This document shows, one piece after another, positions 5,245 to 7,468 of a stretch of DNA of 7,468 nucleotides. The stretch's first letter is position 1, and each line of letters begins with the position of its first letter. The translations under genes were made by a program, and so were the position numbers. Source of the stretch: Candidatus Methanofastidiosia archaeon (lineage in GTDB: Archaea > Methanobacteriota_B > Thermococci > Methanofastidiosales > NM3). The DNA lies in the NCBI GenBank assembly GCA_020854925.1, contig JAHKLV010000187.1, forward strand, positions 1-7,468. Direction: 5' to 3'. A model generated the notes under the pieces. That model was not told the origin of the DNA and did no database searches. It saw only the letters and a list, made by a program, of their open reading frames with translations.

Positions 5245-5406
5245 ATGGAAGGACTGTCAGTACACAAGGTCGCCTTTGCCGTTTTCTCGCATGTGAAAAG
5301 GCAGAGCACCCCGCACACGGCTCCCCCCCATACCATCGAAAAGGATGCCGCATCGCGTCTTGAGCACGCATGCTGCGACCGAAACATCTTCAACGTGCTC
5401 CTGTAA
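5245..5406 (+). CDS. Small 53-aa hypothetical protein
   Basis: An ATG-to-TAA ORF of 53 codons beginning MEGLSVHKVAFAVFSHVKRQ and ending with a DRNIFNVLL tail. It has a good ribosome site, GAGGTG at 5231-5236 with an 8-nt spacer, and a TATA box about 57 nt upstream. Roughly two thirds of third positions are G or C, higher than second positions, which fits coding DNA in this genome. The N-terminal part is moderately hydrophobic but too short and too charged for a clear membrane helix. The middle is His/Pro-rich (STPHTAPPHT, 21-30) and a Cys-Cys pair sits at 44-45. I recognise no family. It lies between the ArsR-type regulator (divergent) and the solenoid gene (68-nt gap), so it may belong to the same system. 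Confidence 0.5.
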   Translation: MEGLSVHKVAFAVFSHVKRQSTPHTAPPHTIEKDAASRLEHACCDRNIFNVLL

Positions 5407-5430
5407 AGGGGAACGGATACCGGAAGAGGA

Positions 5431-5441
5431 AACATTAATAT
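5431..5441 (+). promoter_or_regulatory. TATA box of the solenoid gene
   Basis: AACATTAATAT, preceded by purine-rich GAAGAGGA, would start transcription near 5463, just before AGGTGG (5465-5470) and the GTG start at 5475. The same 11 bases occur at 4299-4309 before the winged-helix gene. Confidence 0.55.
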
Positions 5442-5474
5442 GCCAGCAAAAAAAAGGAACCAGCAGGTGGACCC

Positions 5475-6683
5475 GTGGCTGTAAAGGACAAACTGGAACT
5501 GGAACGACTTCTCTCTATCCTTGAGGATCTCGAGAGGATGTACCAGAACGGGGAGATACGTGAAGAGACGTACCGCGAGATGAAAAAGAGCTACAAGTCA
5601 CGGATTACCACGCTCCAGGACAGGATCATGGACATGGAGCAGCCTGTTGCCGAGGCCGTTGACGATGCGAGGGAGGCACTAGGTCAGGCCTCGGCCATGA
5701 TGGCGCAAAACGTCAACGACCTTCTCAAAAACACCATGCGGCTCCTCAAAGAGCAGCTCAAAACCGCCGGCATAGAAGGCACGGCACGCAAATACAAGGC
5801 CGACGAAGTCATCCGCCTTCCCCTTGAAGACCTGTCACACCCGTTCATGGTGAAATGCCGCGTTGAAAAGGGAACGATATCCGTTGTACCAGGAATGGGT
5901 TCAGAGGTCGTATGCACGGTGGAAAAGGCGGTCAAGGACATGCTGGGAGAAGAACTGGCACGAAAGAAGCTTGACCGAATTGACCTTTCATATTCGACAT
6001 ACATGCATGACACGGTGCGCGTCATGAAGCTTTCCCCCTCGGGCCCCCCCTCGACCTCCGTTGCCATCACCGTGGCCATTCCGCCAGGACTATCAGCCGA
6101 CTACGAGCTTGTGGTCGAACACGGCTCCGCCACCATGGAACATGTGGCTTTTGGCACGGCCACGCTCAAGACGGAAAACGGCAGCATCGAGATGCGAGAC
6201 TGTACGGGGGGCCAGGCGTCCCTTGACACCGAGACCGGTTCCATCACCCTTGAGCGTGACGCCATCGAGCACTGTACGCTTGAGACGGAAAACGGCAACA
6301 TCAAGGCGGTAGAAGCCAGGGGGCATACGTTCGAGGCGCGAACGGAAAAGGGCAACATCACCGCATACGAGTCGTACGCCTCATCCACCCTCGAGACCGA
6401 GCTGGGTTCCATCAAGTTCAGGCCGGATAACGACCAACATTCCTGCACGCTCAGCTCAGAGCTTGGTTCCATCAAGATCATCGTGCCCGACCCGACAGAC
6501 CCATGGCATATCAGGGCGTATGTCGAACGGGGTGCCATCCGCAACGACACACCGCTCGAGCGCCGCATGCAGGGTGACAACACCATTCTTTCCTCACCTG
6601 CGTACCGGGACGGAGGCATCGACATCTCCGCCACGACGGAGCTTGGTTCCATACGCATATGTGGCATCAACGACGAGTGTTAG
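5475..6683 (+). CDS. DUF4097-type beta-solenoid protein with N-terminal helical domain
   Basis: A 402-aa protein in two parts. Residues 1-105 are helical: 5-50 holds a short module with L16-E-x-L-E-x-M22 and NGEI (25-28) that matches the divergent regulator's tail, and 58-100 is a longer amphipathic helix. Residues about 110-200 are strand-rich. Residues 215-393 carry repeated E-x-G-S/N-I units roughly every 19 residues (ENGSI, ETGSI, ENGNI, EKGNI, ELGSI and others), as expected for a DUF4097 right-handed beta-solenoid. There is no signal peptide or membrane helix, so it is probably cytoplasmic or peripheral. The start is GTG at 5475, backed by AGGTGG four bases upstream. The architecture resembles bacterial YvlB/LiaX proteins, which pair a SHOCT-like segment with DUF4097 and act in envelope stress; a similar role here is inference. 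The protein ends in Cys402. Confidence 0.88.
   Translation: MAVKDKLELERLLSILEDLERMYQNGEIREETYREMKKSYKSRITTLQDRIMDMEQPVAEAVDDAREALGQASAMMAQNVNDLLKNTMRLLKEQLKTAGIEGTARKYKADEVIRLPLEDLSHPFMVKCRVEKGTISVVPGMGSEVVCTVEKAVKDMLGEELARKKLDRIDLSYSTYMHDTVRVMKLSPSGPPSTSVAITVAIPPGLSADYELVVEHGSATMEHVAFGTATLKTENGSIEMRDCTGGQASLDTETGSITLERDAIEHCTLETENGNIKAVEARGHTFEARTEKGNITAYESYASSTLETELGSIKFRPDNDQHSCTLSSELGSIKIIVPDPTDPWHIRAYVERGAIRNDTPLERRMQGDNTILSSPAYRDGGIDISATTELGSIRICGINDEC
6117..6653 (+). repeat. Degenerate 57-bp coding repeats (19-residue solenoid rungs)
   Basis: Within the solenoid gene, the motif E-x-G-[SNA]-[IA] starts at residues 215, 234, 253, 272, 291, 309, 329, 351 and 389. The spacing is 19 for the first five and then loosens. 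The DNA keeps near-identical cores such as GCTTGGTTCCATCAAG and ACGGAAAACGGC, suggesting rung duplication followed by drift. Confidence 0.85.
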
Positions 6684-6703
6684 GGCCACTGCCGACCACA
6701 ACG

Positions 6704-6711
6704 CTTATGTA
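6704..6711 (+). promoter_or_regulatory. Possible TATA box of the NikR-like gene
   Basis: CTTATGTA is centred about 26 nt before the ATG at 6734, and no clear ribosome site precedes the ATG, so a leaderless transcript is likely. Weak CGACC/GGTCG arms (6693-6697 and 6713-6717) flank it. Confidence 0.4.
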
Positions 6712-6717
6712 GGGTCG

Positions 6718-6728
6718 CATCCTAGATG
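6718..6728. promoter_or_regulatory. CATC/GATG dyad next to the NikR-like start
   Basis: CATC-CTA-GATG lies between the TATA element and the start codon, at the expected initiation site. A longer dyad with the same GCATC half-sites follows the gene at 7157-7178. It may be an autoregulatory site for the encoded ribbon-helix-helix protein, but the arms are short. Confidence 0.3.
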
Positions 6729-6733
6729 GCGGC

Positions 6734-7150
6734 ATGCAAAAGGTAACACGGTTTGGCGTTTCTGTGCCCACAAAACTCATCAAGCAGTTTGATGAGGTAA
6801 TAGACCGGGAACGCTACAAAAATCGGTCGAAGGCAATCACCGAACTCATCAGGAGCAAGGTGAGCGAGACCGAGTTCTTCAAGGGTTCCCATGTTCTTAT
6901 CGGTACCATAACGTACCTGTTTGACCCTTCCGTCCGTTCCGTGTGCGCACGGCTTCACGAGGTAACGGCGACATCAAAAGCCCATATCATATCAACGACG
7001 ACAACGGCAACGCAAAACGAAAAGATGCTTGGTGTCATCATCTGCTCGGGGGACTGGTTTGACATCAAGGACACGTACCGGCTCGTGAACACGGCAAAGG
7101 GCGTCATCTACTGCAACACATCGTTTGCAAATCCCTTTATTGAAGAATGA
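6734..7150 (+). CDS. NikR-like ribbon-helix-helix regulator lacking nickel ligands
   Basis: A 138-aa protein with a NikR layout. The N-terminal ribbon-helix-helix spans 3-43 (strand KVTRFGVSVP, helix TKLIKQFDEVIDRE, then NRSKAITELIRSKV). A C-terminal ACT-like domain follows at 52-134. Aligned by eye on the conserved end (MLGVIICSGD with NikR CLEIAVLKGD), the four nickel ligands of E. coli NikR fall on A79 (H76), T90 (H87), A92 (H89) and M98 (C95). The canonical metal site is therefore absent; a Thr-rich strand (STTTTATQ, 87-94) replaces it. It probably still binds DNA as a dimer of dimers but senses something else, or nothing. The start is chosen because it begins the DNA-binding strand. It stands alone between the solenoid gene (50-nt gap) and a convergent FAH-family gene. 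Confidence 0.85.
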   Translation: MQKVTRFGVSVPTKLIKQFDEVIDRERYKNRSKAITELIRSKVSETEFFKGSHVLIGTITYLFDPSVRSVCARLHEVTATSKAHIISTTTTATQNEKMLGVIICSGDWFDIKDTYRLVNTAKGVIYCNTSFANPFIEE

Positions 7151-7342
7151 ACCCGCCATGCATCTCGATAGATGCATGATTCCGGCTTATCCACCGCACG
7201 TATGCATCAGGGGGTATTCGCAGGGTGGGGTGTGCAGGGTCCTTGACACCGCAAAAGGATGGTTCCTGTAGAGAACGCGACTAGGCACGAGCTAGAGGGA
7301 TATCATTTTTTCGAACGGTAAAAGCGGGTACCAGGACCCGTT
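7151..7342. other. Intergenic region between convergent genes
   Basis: I see no ORF with coding character. It holds the 22-nt dyad at 7157-7178, another TATGCATC string at 7201-7208, a weak GGTGT/ACACC pairing at 7229-7250, and T6 at 7306-7311, which would suit termination of the plus-strand transcript. The right end contains part of a stem-loop that spans the FAH-family stop. Confidence 0.5.
7157..7178. repeat. Perfect 9-bp inverted repeat with 4-nt loop
   Basis: CATGCATCT (7157-7165) pairs with AGATGCATG (7170-7178) around a CGAT loop. It starts 6 nt after the NikR-like stop. It could be a 3'-end hairpin or a protein site; no T-tract follows directly. Confidence 0.6.
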
Positions 7343-7349
7343 CTACCGT
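7315..7349. repeat. Two-tier stem-loop across the FAH-family stop codon
   Basis: The outer arms ACGGTA (7315-7320) and TACCGT (7344-7349) and inner arms CGGGT (7325-7329) and ACCCG (7336-7340) nest around the loop ACCAGG; an A-T and a G-T pair extend the inner stem. In the minus direction, A residues rather than T follow it, so it is not a classical intrinsic terminator. A role in 3'-end stability is possible. Confidence 0.45.
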
Positions 7350-7468
7350 CTTATGACGCCGACCGAAAGCGTGCCTACGGACGCTATCCTGGCGGAAAGA
7401 ACGTCTCCCTCCTTGATGGGGCCCACGCCCTCGGGCGTTCCGGTGGCGATGATGTCGCCACGCTCAAG
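7343..7468 (-). CDS. Fumarylacetoacetate hydrolase family protein, C-terminal fragment
   Basis: The last 41 codons of a minus-strand gene whose 5' part lies beyond the window. The translation begins LERGDIIATGTPEGVGPIKE and ends IASVGTLSVGVIRR before a TAG at 7345-7343. GD-I-I-TGTPEGVG, a following EGD, and a terminal I-x-x-(I/V)-G-x-L-x-V are diagnostic of the FAH fold; the TGTP segment lines the active site. Family enzymes are divalent-metal hydrolases, hydratases or decarboxylases acting on C-C bonds of 2-oxo or enol acids (for example fumarylpyruvate hydrolase, oxaloacetate decarboxylase). The metal-ligand residues lie in the missing part, so the reaction cannot be assigned. Confidence 0.9.
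   Translation of the reverse strand, partial: LERGDIIATGTPEGVGPIKEGDVLSARIASVGTLSVGVIRR

Noticed and set aside
5440..5484. 14-codon ORF overlapping the solenoid start
   Set aside because: Its ATG lies within the TATA box, so it would not be transcribed from that promoter; no ribosome site.
7313..7343. Second GAACGG...CCGTTC dyad resembling the 4238-4252 palindrome
   Set aside because: The arms are 19 nt apart and compete with a better stem-loop; GAACGG also occurs singly at several places, as expected by chance.
1..7468. CRISPR arrays, insertion sequences, attachment sites
   Set aside because: No direct repeats with unique spacers, transposase motifs or terminal inverted repeats were seen; the tRNA-Ser has no visible duplicated 3' end within the window.

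Overview
The window looks archaeal. Promoters are TATA/BRE-like elements placed about 26 nt before start codons, several of which would be leaderless. Where Shine-Dalgarno sequences occur they match GGAGGTGAT. Gene content is also archaeal: UPF0147, a tungsten aldehyde:ferredoxin oxidoreductase (AOR) family protein, a ribbon-helix-helix/NikR-type regulator, and a tRNA-Ser with no encoded CCA. Coding DNA is moderately GC-rich and the promoter regions are sharply AT-rich. A euryarchaeal or Thermoplasmatota-like anaerobe is my best guess; the lineage cannot be fixed from this window.

Layout, left to right. (1) 16-672: a stand-alone CheY-like receiver protein and a small coiled-coil protein, both plus strand, followed by about 290 nt without a convincing gene. 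(2) 962-1351: a leaderless 129-aa orphan protein. (3) 1476-1563: tRNA-Ser(UGA), minus strand, with its own TATA box. (4) 4216 down to 1604, minus strand: a compact three-gene operon of UPF0147 protein, AOR-family oxidoreductase and class II (fuculose-phosphate type) aldolase. The last two overlap by 8 nt, so an aldehyde-producing aldolase is coupled to an aldehyde oxidoreductase. (5) 4352-4576: a small winged-helix protein divergent from UPF0147; a perfect 7+1+7 palindrome lies on the UPF0147 side of the shared intergenic region. (6) 5055 down to 4573, minus strand: an ArsR-type regulator with a helical C-terminal tail. (7) 5245-6683, plus strand and divergent from the regulator: a 53-aa small protein and a 402-aa DUF4097-type beta-solenoid protein. 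(8) 6734-7150: a NikR-like regulator that has lost all four nickel-ligand positions. (9) 7343-7468, minus strand: the C-terminus of a fumarylacetoacetate hydrolase (FAH) family enzyme running off the window.

The most interesting unit is 4573-6683. The C-terminal tail of the ArsR-type regulator aligns without gaps over 29 residues with the N-terminal helical segment of the divergently transcribed solenoid protein (10 identities plus several conservative matches). The AT-rich region between them carries an 8-bp inverted repeat next to a TATA box. This suggests an archaeal regulator/solenoid pair, loosely comparable to bacterial YvlB/LiaX-type envelope-stress proteins, that may interact through a shared helical module. 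No function is demonstrated for it here.
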